Positions 1 to 11,627 of a DNA stretch of 64,000 nucleotides are shown here, piece by piece. The translations under genes were made by a program, and so were the position numbers. The notes beneath the pieces were generated by a model that saw nothing but the letters and a program-made list of their open reading frames with translations, had not been told where the DNA came from and did no database searches. The stretch is from Rotaria sp. Silwood1 (Eukaryota; Rotifera; Eurotatoria; Philodinida; Philodinidae), in the NCBI GenBank assembly GCA_905250075.1, contig CAJNOP010000082.1:1-64000 (forward strand). Direction: 5' to 3'. The stretch's first letter is position 1, and every line of letters starts with the position of its first letter.

Positions 1-424
1 TACTGAATTGCAAGAATTCCTGAATCATCGGTCTTGACAAACCTGATTTTTTTTTGGGAGTAGGTATCTACTTCAACCACACTCCCTAGTTCTTCCGCTT
101 CAGGTAAAATAATACAACTTAATACATTTGATTATCAATAGCCTGGATGCCTATAGCAAAGAGGAAATACTATTATATTTTATTCTGTTTAGATAACTAA
201 AATGAATATTCACTAAAATGTTCGACAATAGTTCATTGTATCAGACAGTGTCGATATAGAAAGTAATGTCATGCAAGAAAGTACTTCTTTTCCAATATTA
301 TGCAATACATTCCATATTATTGTTCTACGAAAATTCATCAGAGAACTCGAAGTTCATGTTTGCTACGAATGATTTTTATCATAGCAACCAGAAGACTGTC
401 GAGAACTTTCATATGTTTAGGGTG

Positions 425-465
425 GAATGTGAGTGATTTGTTAATCCGCGCCGACACTCACATTC
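425..465. repeat. Short hairpin, GAATGTGAGTG arms
   Basis: GAATGTGAGTG at 425-435 is matched exactly by its reverse complement at 455-465, around a 19-base loop. It is one of several G/T-versus-C/A hairpins in the window. Confidence 0.75.
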
Positions 466-890
466 AAAATATGTGTTAAAAATATTTCTTTCATTGTCAT
501 AGAATAAAAAGTAAATAAATAAAGAAATCATTTCATTTAATAGGAAAGATCCTTCAAAGTCTGAAGTTTTTAAATAAAGAATTTCATCGAAACTAATTCA
601 TAGTCAATTCAAAATAAGATGGATGAATTTTAATATATCTACGAAGACTATTTTTCTCAGTCACTTAGAGAATAGGATGTGTTTTTAATTCTGATAGTCT
701 CATGTTTCAAGTTATACTTTCAAATTAAGAAAAATGCATAAAGCAGAATTATTTCTTCTTTAACAACAATAGAATTATTTTGATTTTATATTAAACAATA
801 ACTTCATTGAATAAATATCATTCTTTTTATTTTTTCTGACAATTTCAGATATTGACTTCAGAAAATTGTTCATTTATGGTTATCGAGAAT

Positions 891-950
891 GTGGGTGTGA
901 TGGTGTGAGTGTGTAGATATTTCTTTTGTCTTCGTCTCACACCCACACCC
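891..950. repeat. G/T-rich hairpin with telomere-like arms
   Basis: The left arm around 893-909 (GTGGGTGTGATGGTGTGAG type) pairs with CTCACACCCACACCC at 936-950, with about one interruption. The motif CCCACA/TGTGGG inside the arms equals the published bdelloid telomere unit. Confidence 0.6.
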
Positions 951-1464
951 CTACTTAGTTTACGTTTAAGATATTGTAAAAAAAAACTTTTCATTAAAAC
1001 GTATTTAACTATATTGTAAATAGACGGACAACAGAACCTAAATCAAGAGACTAAATAAAAATTTAGTATACTGCATGTCACTTATTGAAGTCATGGAATG
1101 GAACACCTGTTTATTTAGAAGATGAGAAGGAGAACTCTGAATTCTTCACGTCCAAATATCTGTAATCAAATTTCTTAAAATACTAAATAATGTTCTCGAT
1201 AACGTTTGAAAGTTACTTTTGTTGGGAGAGTAGTATTGCTTTTCGATTAGTTGAACAGACACAAGTATTTTTATGTGAATGACTCTTTCTTTCAAAAACA
1301 AAAAGGAGTAACTCACTTTTGTTTTTATTATTTTTCAAAAACTTTGAAGAATTAACACGTCGTTCATAGTTTGATCATCTAAAATCTCTGTTTTTTTATT
1401 CAAAATCCAAATGAGTCAAACTATCAGAATTGAACGAAAAACAAATTTTGATCAATTGAAAACA

Positions 1465-3832
1465 TCATTTTATTTTATTTATTAAATAAATGTTACAAGA
1501 AAAAAGATCTATATGTTCAAGCCATTTCCATTGTAAATAGACATCATTCAGTATACGTTTAACTGTAAAATAAGGAAGTAGTTTGTCACATTTGATCATT
1601 TCTTCAATATTTTCAACTATTCGATCATCTACTGTTGAAATATGAAAACATAATAAACGAAGATGATGATTATTATTGCGATTAATTTTCTTGAAAATAG
1701 TACGTAAAAACGATTGAATATCTGTTGTATTTGTACGTCCAACTTTGAAATATTCCATATATGGACAAAGTGTGAAAAGAAAATCAAGTTCTTTATGAAT
1801 ATCACCAATTTCCTCAAGATAGACTTTGGTAATTTGACTTGTCTGCTTCATTGAACATAAAATCAGAAATTCTTTAAGAGTTAATTCTGTTGTTTTATCT
1901 GTTGATAATGAATGAATTTTTAATGTAGTTATATTTGGTAATAGATTGATAATTTGAATTAATACTGGAATTGAGAGGTCTTCTTCGAGAATTTCCAAAT
2001 AATAAATTTTTGTTATTGTTAATACACGTTCAATTTCTTTGGATCTTTCTTCGTCAAATATAGAATCAGGAATACATTCGAATGTCAAATTAATAAATGT
2101 AGAACAATCAATAATATTATCATTTGTTTCATAATACCATCCTTTACTAAAAAGAAATCAAATTATTCATTGTTTTCTATGGAAATTATTTTTCTATTTA
2201 CCTATATGGACGAATTGTATATTTGATAGATATATCTTTAATTTCAACTTCAAATAGCCATTGTCGTTCAATCCAAAATGATGAAGAAAATTGATTTGGT
2301 CTTTCAGTATATATTGGATAGTTTTGTTCATCATCATCATCATCATCATCATTATAAATGAGATAAAATTCTTCTAATTGAGGAAAATAATTTAAAATTG
2401 ATTGTTTCCATCGACATGCATGAAGAAAAGAAATATCTTTTGATCCAACAATGCATAAACTTTTTAAATTTGGAAATATTTTTATTGTCATAAATATTTC
2501 TAATTCCTTAAATTTTGTTAGACATAAATCCAAATAGATCGATTTTAGATTATCTAATGTAATTGATGATAATATTATAATATTTGAATCATTGTTAGAT
2601 TTTATTTTATGAAGAGTTAAACGACGGAGTTGTGGTGTATAAGAAAGTAAAGATGTGAGTTCATTCAAAGAACAATAATGATCAATAACAAGATATTCAA
2701 TAGGACTAAATTGATTATTCATAGCCATTGGAATTGTAATTGACTGATGAATAGCAGAAGAAACAATGCGATAATATTTCAATTTAGGTAAGACAAATAT
2801 CAATCGAAAAATATCATTGATTTTTTCTTCAACATTAGATGTTTCGATTGTTAATGAAAAAAGATGTGGTAACGAAGATAAATTACTTAGAACTAGACTA
2901 ACGAGGGAACCGTTCCAACTGATAAATCGCTTTTTTAATGAAAGCTGGTGGGTTATAGGTTATCGACTATGCTGATTTCGAATATGAGTATGAGGAGTGC
3001 CCTTAGGCCTTTATAGGATGGTTTTCTAGAAAACCAGATCTCTAGAAAACCAACTTTAAACTAAATTTTTGTTTTTGACCTGCTCAGGTTATAAAGCACA
3101 TCAAGTTGTCTATTAATCGATATTTTCTTTTGTTTCAAATAGATTTTACGATGACATACAGTCAATGGAATTCACATAGTAGATGCATATTACTAGCATT
3201 TCACTGTACAAATAAGAAAGTTTAATGTTGTTTATTCAAGACAATCCATGCAAAGCAGGAAAAACTATTGATTTATAGGCAACTCAATGTGCTCTATAAT
3301 CTGAGCAGATCAAAAACAAAAATTTCATTTAAATTAGTTTTCTGAAGACCTGGTTTTCCAGAAACCCACCCTATGAAGGTCTAAGGGCACTCCTCATACT
3401 CATATTCGGAATCAGCATAGTCGATAACCTATAACCCACCAGCTTTCATTAAAAAAGCGATTTATCAGTTGGAACGGTTCCCTCGTAAGTGCATTAGATG
3501 GAATGCCTTTAAAAACAATAGATTGAAGCCGATAAAACGATGAATCAAATGAAAATGACGATGAAAAAAAAATTAAGGATCGTATAATATAAAAAAATTA
3601 CACGTATGGAAAATATTTGATGTTGATTGGCAAACATAAATCGTTTAAACATATTCATATTTTCATCATTCTTAAGTATGTGAAAACTAGTCTTTAATAA
3701 TACCGATGAAGAATGAAGAAGTTGTTCAAGTCGAAAATTAAGATTTGAAAATATTTGATATAACCAATATCCATCAAGATAATCAAATATTTCACATAGT
3801 AATTCATTTGATAGATCTTCAAAACAAGTCAT
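1465..3832 (-). pseudogene. F-box/LRR-like protein gene, split by an inverted-repeat element and frameshifted
   Basis: The N-terminus at 3832 reads MTCFEDLSNELLCEIFDYLD, a clear F-box (SCF ubiquitin ligase adaptor). The rest resembles the LRR-like F-box proteins that are abundant in rotifers. Two lesions are visible. First, a run of nine A at 3564-3572 puts the frame out by one; removing one base joins the F-box part to a matching downstream frame. Second, a 584-bp palindromic element at 2902-3485, flanked by TAA/TAA, sits in the coding exon. Taking out the element and one TAA copy restores the frame exactly. The first exon then ends at 2202, a 55-bp GT-AG intron spans 2147-2201, and the last exon runs 2146-1465 to a stop. 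The model corrected for both lesions would be about 574 residues, with a poly-Asp stretch near 2330-2351. As it stands the gene cannot make a full protein, unless the homopolymer is a sequencing error and the element is removed in some way. Confidence 0.85.
2902..3485. mobile_element. PIF/Harbinger-like MITE with TAA target duplication
   Basis: Long terminal inverted repeats begin CGAGGGAACCGTTCC at 2902 and end with the complement at 3485. The match continues, with scattered mismatches, for more than 150 bases into each arm. The element is flanked by TAA at 2899-2901 and 3486-3488, a 3-bp duplication typical of PIF/Harbinger elements (TWA targets). It encodes no transposase and is therefore non-autonomous. 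Its removal restores the host F-box reading frame, which confirms the boundaries independently. The superfamily rests on target-site size alone. Confidence 0.85.
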
Positions 3833-4201
3833 GGTTTGATCAAACTTATCTATTACAATAAAAAAATAAAAACAAATGAGTAATTTTATATATTCATCAG
3901 ATAGATAACTTACTACGAAATTTCTTTGATTTTTCTTTTAATAAATCATCAGAACATAGTTTTCGTTTGACTTCAGTTATACTTATTGCTCAGTCTAAAT
4001 TGAATGAAGTTGTTTATGAAATGAATTCTTCACTTCGAATATGCTTTTATATAATGTTCGGATAAAAGAAGAATAAGTCGTCAAGGTCAATGCCTGATAG
4101 AAAAAGCTATAGACAGAAAAGAAAAGCAAAGTAATAACGGTTGTATAACTTGATATACAATCAAATGATATTGCAAATTTGAGAGAAGTTAATTGATCAA
4201 T

Positions 4202-4500
4202 CTATGCCGTTTGACCTTCTAAAAATTTCGTTTTTATTTGCTTATCAATTTTCTTTAAAAGACATAGAAAATTCATAATAATCATCTCTTCATTATTATT
4301 GCAAACACATTTAATTGTATAATCCACAAGTAGTTTGTCATAAACGATTAATTTTTCTAATTTTTCCATCATTTGGTCATCTCTTGTTGAAATACGCAAA
4401 CATTGATCGAAATCACCGATCATTTCAATTAAAATCTCTTTTAGAAATACTTCAATATCAATATTATTGATTTGTAAATAATTCATTCGACGACAAATTT
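4202..4500 (-). pseudogene. C-terminal relic of a second F-box/LRR-like gene
   Basis: About 95 codons on the minus strand resemble the C-terminal part of the broken F-box gene at 1465-3832: a Met-x-Tyr-Leu segment, then a repeat with an Asp-Ile/Glu-Val-Phe-Leu pattern, then an Ile-Ser/Thr-x-Asp-Asp pattern and a KLxVxYTIK-like segment. An in-frame stop lies just before the homologous part, and no F-box or central part follows upstream. The order (relic upstream, longer copy downstream, same strand) fits an old tandem duplication with decay of one copy. Confidence 0.6.
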
Positions 4501-6955
4501 TGATAATTTAAAAAAAAGAAAGAAGTTTTAATGTAACAAGTTCATATAATACTTCTATAAAATAAATTAATAGACCAGCAATCGATATATTTATAGTTTG
4601 AAAAGATGTACCCTTGCTATTGAAAAAAAAAATTCTGCAGATGTACTGCTGGAATCACAAATTATTTAAAGCTCAAGTTTATATCAAATAGAAGCTAGTT
4701 TATTGGATAGATTAACATTTGTTATATGTTTCTCAATTTCAATTTTATACTTATCTTCGAAGGATAACTTTTTATTATATTTAATCATAATATGATGCAT
4801 ATCAACTAAATATTGAGAGTGAGATGAAGATGAGTATAATATATACATATTTGTGAGAAGGGCAAAATTAATCTTTTATTTTACCTATCTATAGTTATAG
4901 CACATAGAAATCTTTATCAAATATTCATAGTGACATGCTTTAACAAGCATGAAGGATTATCTGAACGAGAATCATAAAATTAGAACAAGCCTCAAACCTG
5001 TGATCCCTCCGATAATCAGTCGGATGTTTGAGGGTGTGGGTTTAGTTCTTCTCTTCAACTGCACTCTCACACCCGCACCCAACCACATCCACACTCACAC
5101 CCCCACACCATAATCTAAGTATGAATTGTTAATCTTCTGTGAGAATTACCTTTTCAATATGTTAAAAGAAAATACTTTAAAATTTTTTCGTTTTCTTGAA
5201 TAAGACTTTCATCAAGGAAAAATTAATCTTTTCACATCTCTGACTGAGATACTAAAATTTTTTAATTTGAAATTCTGTTTAAATAAGTATATATGATATG
5301 TAATGATCAATTGATTTGTACGATAAAACATGAAATTAATATTTAGAATTTTTTTAAGAGCTCAACATATGAAAATCTATTAAGAGTGCGACTTAGTCAA
5401 AAACCCGAGTGGATTTATATCTTGGTTTCAATAGGTGGATAATAAATATTGGTCCGAAAATTATTGAATTTACATGATGTATAAACTAAACATATATAAT
5501 TCTATTCATATTATTAAATTAGGAAAAGAATATCTAAACAATCGGATTTTGAAGAATTTTTGCGTTAGAAAGATTAGACTCAACAGACAAAACTGTTATT
5601 ATGAAGAGTTTGTCTATACTGAAACGCTCGCAAATATCCTTCCGATATGTTTCTTTTTTTCGAGTGATCGATAGGTTTCGAACGGTTGAAATATGTGCGA
5701 AGAGTTGATAGCATTATTGCGATAGATGTTCTTTCTCTGAGCACTCCGAACTTCAATGAGTGTCGAGCAGACGAAAATGACTGTTCAATAGGATATAGCT
5801 TTCGAGTGCTCGAAATTCAATGTGTATCGAGAGACTCGAAACTGGAACAGAATAAATAAAAAATGTATATTTCAAATTTTCGACCACTCATCGAGACTAT
5901 CATACGTTTTTTGTCTGCTTGGATATGAGCTTTAATTTACCCCAAACCTACTATGACACATACTTGCGTCACTTGCAGTCAGGAACCTAAGAAATATATG
6001 ACGTTATGAATCAATTTGATGTTGAAAATAAAAGGAAGCTCTAATATGAAAATAATATAAAGTTTTATTCAACTATTCATTTTTATATAATAAATGGATC
6101 AATATGAACTGGACTCTAATTCTAAATAGAATTCTTCTCTCATTTCCTATTTAATAAAATATTCAATTATAGGTAAAACGATAAAGAATTAAAAGCTCTA
6201 AAAAGCAATGTACTTCACTTTTAAAAAGACTTCTCTTTTCATTGGAAAACAAATAATAGACCAATGTAGATTGTATATTCCCACCGCGACATTTCAATCT
6301 AACGAAGAAAACCGTGATAAAGCTCATAAAAAAATTCATTAGGCTTTTTTCTAATTGATCGGAAAAATTTTCCACGAAATCGTTTACGTTTTTGCCTATA
6401 TTAGAGAAGTCGATCAGATAGAGAACAGAACTCTCTTTCTTCTATTATAAAGTAGTTTGTTTTAAATATCTATTTTAATTTAAAGTGTATACTTTTGAAA
6501 AGGGCAACCATCGACATATCAATCTTTAGATTCCTATGCAAACGACAAAGTTTATCTTTTTTTTTAAAGTGAAATGCACAGTTTTGTAGAGCGTGAAATT
6601 TTCTTTCTTTTGCCATTCAATTGAACACATTGTTTTTTGATGAATGGTAAATGAGAGACAGACAAAAAATTCATTTACATCTAGTCCAATTCAATGTGAC
6701 TCATTTGTTTTTAGCTTAGTTTTCTCTTCTAATAACAATAAATACTGATAAGACTATCTCTATTCAACTCCATTATAGATTTAATTCATGGATAAACTTC
6801 ATTAGATGACGATAATTAATCATTGGATCGAATCGATACTTAATCTCCTTATTGGAAAAATCGATTACATCGAGAAAGAGAAACAACAAATTATGTAGGA
6901 TTTACAAATCGTATTGGTTTTTTAATTTATTTTATTGAATTTGTTGATGATAGAA
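4501..6955. other. Intergenic region
   Basis: No supported gene. It contains a G/T-rich hairpin at about 5031-5107 (AGGGTGTGGG facing CACACCCGCACCC). It also has a loose direct repeat of about 28 bases at 5738-5766 and 5803-5830 (GAGCACTCCGAA... / GAGTGCTCGAAA...). Open frames here are short and lack family resemblance. Confidence 0.5.
5031..5107. repeat. G/T-rich hairpin with telomere-like arms
   Basis: The left arm AGGGTGTGGGTTT at 5031-5043 faces a C/A-rich tract at 5062-5107 holding three CACACCC-type copies. It belongs to the same family as the hairpins at 891-950 and 10363-10420. Confidence 0.55.
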
Positions 6956-6984
6956 GAATCTATAGATGACGTTTATCACGTGTT

Positions 6985-7450
6985 TATACAATAACTAAAC
7001 GACCATTGGGATCAAGATATACTTTACTTATTATATCTGTCATTTGAACCTCTATTAACAAATATATATATATATATATATACATTTATTTGCAACTATG
7101 TTTTTTATATTTAACCTGAAAATGATGAACTTTTTGTGTCTTTTGATCTTTCATACAGATATCGTCATTGTAAAGTTTTCTCATTTAAATGTAAAATAAA
7201 AACATTATTTTATACAACGAGATGATTTATTTTTGTATTTTTGTCAAATCTAAATATTTCTTTTCTTGATTAAAAATAAATAAATAGAATAAGATGACTT
7301 ACTTCCATGGTAACTCACTCTTGAGAAAGATAGGCTGGAGACCGGTATCTAATGTCATATTCTGAAAAAAAAAAGATCTGTAGATTTTCAAGAAAGTTAC
7401 CTTGACTTCACTTGTGACTGAGAAAGTCTCGAACTTGTTCTTTTCGATTA
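6985..7450 (-). CDS. Unrecognised gene, last exons of a spliced minus-strand gene
   Basis: Three or four exons can be joined in frame on the minus strand. One exon near 7362-7303 encodes ...MTLDTGLQPIFLKSELPW and has a perfect GTAAGT donor. It joins an exon near 7184-7118 (...KLYNDDICMKDQKTQKVHHF). After an intron holding a TA microsatellite (about 7066-7082) comes a final exon (VQMTDIISKVYLDPNGRLVI) ending in TAA near 6985. A further upstream exon (KFETFSVTSEVK) with a GTAACT donor may lie at about 7397-7440. If the Met before TLDTG is the start, the protein is only about 60 residues; otherwise the 5' part was not found. I recognise no family. Intron joins in matching phase argue for a real gene. 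Confidence 0.5.
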
Positions 7451-9401
7451 TAATTGAAATGGGAAGACTTCACAAAATAAAGACAATCATTTATTGTAGT
7501 GAAAAATATCTGTGTTACAGACATTTAAACCATGTCTTCACACTTCTCTTAGTTGTTAGCGTTGATTTACTTCTTATAGCGATCTTTCGTTATATTGTTT
7601 GTAATGTTTATTTTTTGATTCACTCATGTTTGAACGAACATGGAAAAGAGTCGAATAGGTTAATCGTCATTCAAGATGTTACTTTCTGTTTAACAAACAG
7701 ATTTTTGTATAAAATTCGCTTTAGTAATATTGGTCATAGTAATGACGAAATGTTGCATAATATAGATATTGACTACTTGAAATGGAGTAGATTAACTGAA
7801 GAGTTTATCTTCTCATTTTTTTTCAGAAGGACAAAATGCTGTGATACATGTAAGAGATACCTTATACAGATCAAGGTAGCTTTAATACTACGACATCTCT
7901 CTCTTTCATTCTTGTTCTTTCATCATTGATCAATAGTCATCTCATCAATAACTTTTCGTCGCACACGACAAGCGTATATTTCAAGCTTATATTGTTGTTT
8001 TCTCGTTGTTTTTTTTCATGATAACCCTGATATAAGCTTATGTATATGTATATAAGCGTGTTTGCTGATGATAATATTATTTTTATTCTGTGTTAACCGT
8101 TTATGTCTGCCAGGAAAGATCGATGTTGATAATCCATATTTTACCTCTTAATTCAGTAGGTCTCTTGAAATAGTATCTGCCGTTTGCCATTTATAGAAAG
8201 AGAGAGAAAAGAACGAGAAAGAATGCAACCACACATTGATGTGCGAAAAATCGATTTTAGCAATAAGTAAATATACACAGGCACATACAAAGAGCATTGA
8301 ATAGAAACTTTTATTATACTGAAGGCAAAAATTAGCATTCACACACGTTCGTTTATCTCCAAGAAAAAAACAACGAGTGACAGAAGAGAAAAATAGAAGC
8401 TTTGAAAAGGGTAGACAAATGATGAAAGTAAGCAGCTAAGTCAACTTTATTGTCATGTCTTGTCTTGGATGAATTTAGTGACAAAAGAGTAACATACAAG
8501 CTACGCCCTTTCTTCAATATTCAGCATGTTACACTTTCGAATGAAGAACACTTCTATTATTCGAGGATTAATAAAAATAGCTTTTTAAATACATGTGTTA
8601 ATGAGTCTCTTTTGTTTTTTATTCTTCGAATGTATCAGTTGAAAAGAGAAATTCACTTTATTTTCATTGTGACCATCGGAGACATTATAGAAGATATTCT
8701 CTTTATTTGGATGAACCTTTTCATTTTAGCGATACATTATGTATGTCTGTTTTAGATAGTATAAATAAAAGATGTAGTTGCTAAGGAATTATTTGGTTCC
8801 CTTATTATTCACGCAAATAACATGGTCTATAATCCAAACATAATATATTCTAAATATACGTTCTGTTGTATTTTAAGGAGAACATTGAGAATTATGTATT
8901 CTATAGCTCATAATTTCTCTGCATACTGTCATTAGTATTTTCTCTCGCTGTCTATGATTACATGTAATTATGTACTTATAGTGTCTTTCGTTCTTTTTTT
9001 TGTCCTCTATTTCTCTTGTTTTAGTCATGTTTTATGACTTTCTCCTTTCTATCACATCCTTAGTGAATGCATTTTTCTTTTTTATAATCGTTTTATATAC
9101 AGTTATTCAATTCTGACGAAAAGTATGAGTAGTTCAGTATTTCGGAATAGTTTCAAGTAGCATTTGGATCTCATTATGTAAGTTTCACATTCCAAGTTCA
9201 TATTAAAGTCTGAGCTGAACAGTGTTTTCTTAAAACGAATTTTCAAACAGAATTACTTGCTCTCATATGTCAAAACTTAAATGTCAAAAACACAAATGTG
9301 TAGTTCAATTTCTGTTGAAAGCTAACGCTCGTTTGTTATATTTTATGAACGCTATTTTATGATAAAAGTATCATGTTGCGATTTTATGTTATTTTTTTAT
9401 T
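7451..9401. other. Intergenic region
   Basis: AT-rich, with two long open stretches (7402-7929 and 8450-8755, plus strand). Their Phe/Ile/Tyr-rich composition and lack of family features look like chance frames. No RNA gene or repeat was recognised. Confidence 0.5.
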
Positions 9402-10307
9402 ATGGTAAATCTTTTCAGATTGAACTTATTCGACTTTGTATTTACGATGTCTAAATTTACCTTCGAAATCGAAACAGATTCTGACGACGATCTTATGAAT
9501 GTAATTCAAAAGTCAGAAAGTGCTTATTTATGTGCAGATGTGAAGGGTTACAGTAGACCAACTAATCTTACCGTAGATCATTTGCCGATTCTTGATGCTA
9601 AAGTTGGACCACTTTCTGTGAATGCCGCACGACAAAAGGCATACTGGCTGCTTGCTGAAATTCATCCACATCATCTTGGTAACGGTGAAAATACATCAAT
9701 AAATCGTTCATTAAGTCAGGAAATACGATCCCGTGGTAAGCACGACGATGATTGTGGTCATATCATAGCTAGTTCACTAGGTGGGAAAATGGTAGATTTC
9801 AATTTGTTTCCTCAGAATAAGTCAATTAATAGAGGATGGAAAGGTTGGAGTAAACATTGGCGAAAATCCATTGAAGTATTTATTTTTTTATGGTTGAAAA
9901 ATCGTTCCTTCGTAAATCCAAGAGTTGAATTTCAAGTTCGTCTCTTTTATAATGATCACAATCATCCAGATAGACCTGACTGTGGGAAGCTGTCAATAAC
10001 ATTTAAATTTGATCACGGGAAGTCGACCAAGGATGGAGATGATCATGATAGCAAAGAAATTCCAATGCCATTGTATGCCACTTTGAAAGGAAATTTAATG
10101 AACTTTATTGAAAATGAATTAGATTCTGTTCCGGAACCTAATTATACAACAATTAATTGGGAACAACTTTCGAAATTCAATTCTCTCAACACAATACAAT
10201 TTCAAGAATTTATCTGGTTATTTCTCCATGATTTGAAAACTAAGGTATCAATGCAAGATTTAAAACCAACATCAGCCCAAAACCAGACCATTCAATGGCG
10301 ATCTTAG
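9402..10307 (+). CDS. EssD-like (bacterial-type) DNA/RNA non-specific endonuclease domain protein
   Basis: Single-exon frame of 301 codons; a second possible start at 9447 gives 286. The core at residues 109-155 has the layout of the His-metal nuclease group seen in EssD and related bacterial secreted nucleases: Arg-x(3-5)-Asp-Asp-Cys-Gly-His-Ile-Ile-Ala-x-x-Leu-Gly-Gly, then Phe-Asn-Leu-Phe-Pro-Gln-Asn and Ile-Asn-x-Gly, then Trp residues. His120 in the DxGH motif would be the general base; Asn134, Asn139 and Asn143 are candidate metal or structural ligands. The first ~45 residues are acidic and low in complexity, and no clear signal peptide is seen. The lack of introns among intron-rich neighbours, and a domain family mostly known from bacteria, suggest acquisition by horizontal transfer. 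Substrate and cellular location are unknown; activity is inferred from the motif only. Confidence 0.78.
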   Translation: MVNLFRLNLFDFVFTMSKFTFEIETDSDDDLMNVIQKSESAYLCADVKGYSRPTNLTVDHLPILDAKVGPLSVNAARQKAYWLLAEIHPHHLGNGENTSINRSLSQEIRSRGKHDDDCGHIIASSLGGKMVDFNLFPQNKSINRGWKGWSKHWRKSIEVFIFLWLKNRSFVNPRVEFQVRLFYNDHNHPDRPDCGKLSITFKFDHGKSTKDGDDHDSKEIPMPLYATLKGNLMNFIENELDSVPEPNYTTINWEQLSKFNSLNTIQFQEFIWLFLHDLKTKVSMQDLKPTSAQNQTIQWRS

Positions 10308-10362
10308 ATTTTGTACTAATTATGTATGAAACTAAATACACACGTATATTGAAATTTTCATA

Positions 10363-10420
10363 GGGATGTAGGTGGAGGTGTTCTTTCCATTCACATTCAC
10401 ATTCACACCTACACCCTCCC
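10363..10420. repeat. G/T-rich hairpin downstream of the nuclease gene
   Basis: GGGATGTAGGTGGAGGTG at 10363-10380 faces CACCTACACCCTCCC at 10406-10420. It lies 56 bases after the nuclease stop codon, so it could also shape the 3' end of that transcript. Confidence 0.6.
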
Positions 10421-11627
10421 GTATCCACATCCATCCTTCTCATCTGTACTGATTTTTGAGCATTAATTTTTTTAAATGGGTGGTACTTCCACTAATTCTT
10501 CGTGATCAAATTAAAATCCCTGAATCTGATTTTTATAGACTGAAATTTTCGTCGATTGAACCGACTACAATCGGTTGTCGATGAAAGCCCGATTGCAAGG
10601 GGAAAAATGAACGATAATTGGTGAGGCGCATTATCGTTTCCATCAGTGTATAAATTTTAGTTGAGTTTAATAGCACTTTCGGGGAAAGTGGGAGGATCGT
10701 CCAAAAAAAGCTAGTTTTTCCATTGATAATCAAAAATAATCATGATTTTCTTAGAAGTATTTTCCACTGGGTGGATATGTAATTTCTAGATGCGTTTCTA
10801 TTGTTATAGTGAATGTGAATACCGGCTCAGTGGTGCAATTTTAATAAAATTTCGAGAATAATGAAACATACTTGAAAAGTGAAATCATCAGTGGCATAAA
10901 CAATTTTCAATCATAGTATATTATTATGTATGTAATAAGAGGTCGATGAAATATATTAATCTTTGTTGTCTTTAGATATAACACATGAATTTCCCTATGA
11001 AATTTTGTCCATACATTTTTTGAGGACAATCGTTGTATGAAGAAAACTTCGTATCAGCAGAGCCATCCAATCTTTTGCCTTGAACCTATACCAACATGAA
11101 ACTGATAGTGATGCTTTTCGATGTGTACATTTTTCTTTTTTTTTTATGATAGATTTGAGAAAACTTTATGTTTATTGATTCAAATTTTAGGAAAAGAAAA
11201 TCTGCGCAAAAAGGCAATGAAATCAGAGCGATGAGTCAAAATGACTAACTAACTAGCTGATGAACAACAAGCGAGCAGCTCTATGTATGCATATATAATA
11301 AGCGAAGAAAGAAAAGCAAAAAGTAACATATGCAATTGGCGGATCGACATTCATCACAAACCTTAAATATTTTTAATCAAAAGATGTACTATTTTATAGA
11401 TGATGATCCTTGTTCTCGTTTTTCAAGGAAACTGAACACAAAAATATGCATAAAAAATATGAATTTTACAACAGAAAACACAATGAGGTCATTTTTCACT
11501 ATATCATATAAAGTCAATATCTAAGGAAAATGCATGGAAAAATAACTTCATCTCTTTTTCAATCTTATTCATTTGCTTTTGGACTTTAATTTTCATAAAT
11601 TTCAATATGGCTATCATCATAATCAAT

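Larger units (their letters stand above)
1..1464. other. Intergenic region with two short hairpins
   Basis: No convincing coding exon on either strand. The stretch holds two short inverted repeats with G/T-rich arms. One has perfect 11-bp arms at 425-435 and 455-465. The second is at about 891-950, where a GGGTGTG-type arm faces a CACACCC arm. The rest is AT-rich sequence without a pattern I could name. Confidence 0.6.

Noticed and set aside
7060-7085. TA microsatellite as a regulatory element
   Set aside because: It falls inside a short intron of the unrecognised gene and is more simply a simple-sequence repeat.
7402-7929. Long plus-strand open frame of 175 codons
   Set aside because: Phe/Ile/Leu-rich, no domain, begins without a convincing ATG, and overlaps a likely minus-strand exon with good splice sites.
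8450-8755. Plus-strand open frame of 101 codons
   Set aside because: Composition fits chance translation of AT-rich DNA; no family resemblance or splice context.
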